6,128 nt of DNA from Chloroflexota bacterium. Its GTDB lineage: Bacteria > Chloroflexota > Dehalococcoidia > GIF9 > AB-539-J10. How positions within the stretch are numbered: position 1 is the stretch's first letter; every line of letters begins with the position of its first letter. The notes beneath the pieces are model-generated. The model did not search any database and had not been told where the DNA came from. It saw only the letters and a list, made by a program, of their open reading frames with translations. A program made the position numbers and the translations under genes. Shown one piece after another: positions 5,555-6,128 of this stretch. The DNA lies in assembly GCA_020346965.1 (NCBI GenBank), contig CP070793.1:1034633-1040760 (forward strand), in the 5' to 3' direction.

Positions 5555-5582
5555 ATATTAGACTTTGCTACGTTACTGTAAC
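5555..5582 (-). promoter_or_regulatory. Possible activator-dependent leftward promoter next to the 11-bp repeats
   Basis: On the - strand GTTACA (5577-5582) lies 16 bp before TAATAT (5555-5560). The -35 match is only four of six and lies inside the last repeat of the 11-bp array, the arrangement expected where a bound activator replaces -35 contacts. This is weak evidence alone and is supported only by the adjacent array. Confidence 0.3.
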
Positions 5583-5620
5583 GATTTTGTAACGACTCTG
5601 TAACCATTTTGTAACCATAT
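5571..5620. promoter_or_regulatory. Four 11-bp direct repeats (TGTAAC...) plus a palindrome: response-regulator-type binding array
   Basis: TGTAAC begins at 5577, 5588, 5599 and 5610, an exact 11-bp period with copies TGTAACGATTT, TGTAACGACTC, TGTAACCATTT and TGTAACCATAT. An inverted copy CGTTAC (5571-5576) makes the palindrome CGTTAC-T-GTAACG (5571-5583) with the first repeat. Tandem 11-bp-spaced half-sites are the hallmark of OmpR/PhoB-type winged-helix response regulators such as the Pho box. The repeats are seen directly; the regulator family is inferred from spacing. The regulated gene could be the leftward leader/lipoprotein unit. Confidence 0.55.
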
Positions 5621-5650
5621 TAAGGAGACAATAGCGAACGGACGAACTGG

Positions 5651-5682
5651 AAAAACCTCCAGGTTTCTGAGAAAGACCTGGG
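5651..5682 (-). terminator. Rho-independent terminator of the dehydratase-like gene
   Basis: Read leftward, CCAGGT (complement of 5676-5681) and ACCTGG (complement of 5659-5664) form a 6-bp stem with an 11-nt loop, followed after AGG by TTTTT (5651-5655). It begins 3 bp after the TAA stop codon (5685-5687). An alternative AAACCT/AGGTTT pairing overlaps it. A moderate-strength terminator in the right place. Confidence 0.65.
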
Positions 5683-5684
5683 TA

Positions 5685-6128
5685 TTATCGCCTGGTTGCC
5701 TCGGCGGGTGTCTTCCCTGGCGATGCCATCTTCTTGCTCAGAGCATCAGGGTCACCACCGCTCATGCCGGCGATGTGCCTGACCAGCTTTTTCCTGGACT
5801 CCAGGTCGTACTGGCTGGTGATGGCGATTTGCTCCATGATAGGTGAACCGCCACCATGATAGCTGCCGATATTGTGGATGCCCCCGGTTGCCGAGCAGAG
5901 CACGTCACCAAGGTAACGCCATAGCTGTGCCTGGTCCTCCACGGGCATGTCGGGATTGCGCTTCGTGTATTTCAGGAGAAAGTCACGCGTCTCCGGATTC
6001 AGGAAATCTTTCTCGTGCGGGAAAGTAGCTACAACGCCGCCGCTAATATCGCAGAGCATCTCAGCTTCATGATAGACTGCCTCCCCGGTCAGACAGCGTC
6101 CGACGTTGCAGTAGATGGAATTGGGAAT
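5685..6128 (-). CDS. 4-hydroxybutyryl-CoA dehydratase / HpaB-family enzyme, C-terminal fragment (5' end outside window)
   Basis: The frame is open from the right edge (first in-window codon at 6126-6128) to TAA 5685-5687, giving 147 C-terminal residues; the ATG at 6057-6059 is internal, not the start. The fragment reads NVGRCLTGEAVYHEAE, then DISGGVVATFPHEKDFLNPE, then a helical stretch, then GSYHGGGSPIMEQIAI, then an AG-containing end. The DISGG-P-E-D and YHGGGSP blocks correspond to the C-terminal domain of the 4-hydroxyphenylacetate 3-hydroxylase/4-hydroxybutyryl-CoA dehydratase family. The lysine-rich RKKLVRHIAGM end resembles that of 4-hydroxybutyryl-CoA dehydratase more than of the flavin-dependent hydroxylase. 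The dehydratase uses FAD plus a [4Fe-4S] cluster to turn 4-hydroxybutyryl-CoA into crotonyl-CoA. Its cluster ligands lie upstream of this fragment, so dehydratase versus hydroxylase cannot be settled here. A tail of about 20 residues after the usual end is present. It ends at its own terminator (5651-5682). Confidence 0.75.
   Translation of the reverse strand: MPNSIYCNVGRCLTGEAVYHEAEMLCDISGGVVATFPHEKDFLNPETRDFLLKYTKRNPDMPVEDQAQLWRYLGDVLCSATGGIHNIGSYHGGGSPIMEQIAITSQYDLESRKKLVRHIAGMSGGDPDALSKKMASPGKTPAEATRR

Larger units (their letters stand above)
5069..5684. other. 616-bp AT-rich regulatory region without a convincing gene
   Basis: No open frame here has a credible start site or recognisable protein. 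The longest (5190-5474 on +, and 5267-5464 on -) are hydrophobic or low-complexity readings of AT-rich DNA, and the latter starts at TTG with no ribosome site. What is visible, right to left: a terminator for the dehydratase-like gene, an array of 11-bp repeats, a TTGACA/TAAAAT promoter, an extended -10 promoter, an intrinsic terminator, and the AGGAGG of the 686-aa lipoprotein gene. Between 5434 and 5554 nothing further is recognised. Confidence 0.65.

Noticed and set aside
5571..5620. 11-bp repeats as a CRISPR array or replication iterons
   Set aside because: Repeats are far too short and have no spacers for CRISPR; no DnaA boxes or Rep gene are visible to support an origin.
5621..5630. AAGGAG-like ribosome site on the + strand after the 11-bp repeats
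   Set aside because: No ATG, GTG or TTG at usable spacing opens a credible frame, and the sequence beyond is the antisense of the dehydratase-like gene.

Overview
The window looks like part of a genome from an anaerobic, mid-GC bacterium. Bacterial features include an AGGAGG Shine-Dalgarno site, sigma70-type promoter elements, rho-independent terminators with T-tracts, and two lipoprotein signal peptides with lipobox cysteines. The gene mix is an acyl-CoA ligase, an FrhB/FdhB-type F420-linked iron-sulfur flavoprotein, a 4-hydroxybutyryl-CoA dehydratase/HpaB-family enzyme, and GLUG/InlB-repeat surface lipoproteins. That mix would fit an anaerobic Chloroflexota (Dehalococcoidia-like) or a syntrophic bacterium. 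This placement is inference from gene content, not demonstrated.

Left part, + strand (1-1530): the C-terminal end of an AMP-forming acyl-CoA ligase (2-211), then a 206-bp spacer rich in inverted repeats, then a complete FrhB-like protein (418-1530). The FrhB-like protein has two N-terminal [4Fe-4S] motifs and an unusual C-terminal helix-turn-helix-like tail. A good promoter (352-380) in the spacer is overlapped by nested dyads, which suggests a regulated start for the FrhB-like gene.

Middle, - strand (1531-5068): after a 254-bp convergent spacer with three 13-bp tandem repeats and hairpins come two tandem paralogous lipoproteins transcribed leftward. The promoter-distal one (1785-2885, 366 aa) carries only a GLUG-repeat region. 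The promoter-proximal one (3008-5068, 686 aa) carries four InlB-type repeats followed by the same kind of GLUG region. They are separated by 122 bp holding an 11-bp-stem palindrome and a second hairpin. Both are probably exported, lipid-anchored surface proteins of unknown ligand.

Right part (5069-5684): a 616-bp AT-rich region with no convincing gene but dense regulatory signal. It holds a perfect 11-bp-period array of four TGTAAC repeats with a flanking palindrome, two or three leftward promoter candidates, and a strong leftward intrinsic terminator only 66 bp before the 686-aa lipoprotein start. This could be a small RNA gene or a long attenuated leader controlling the lipoprotein pair. 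Beyond its own terminator lies the 3' end of a 4-hydroxybutyryl-CoA dehydratase/HpaB-family gene (5685-6128, - strand), which runs off the window.

The enzymes at both ends point to anaerobic CoA-ester metabolism with F420- or ferredoxin-linked electron transfer. The lipoprotein block between them looks like a functionally separate, repeat-rich accessory insert. The most interesting signals are the 5069-5684 regulatory region, the HTH-like tail on the FrhB protein, and the operator-like dyads at 290-380.
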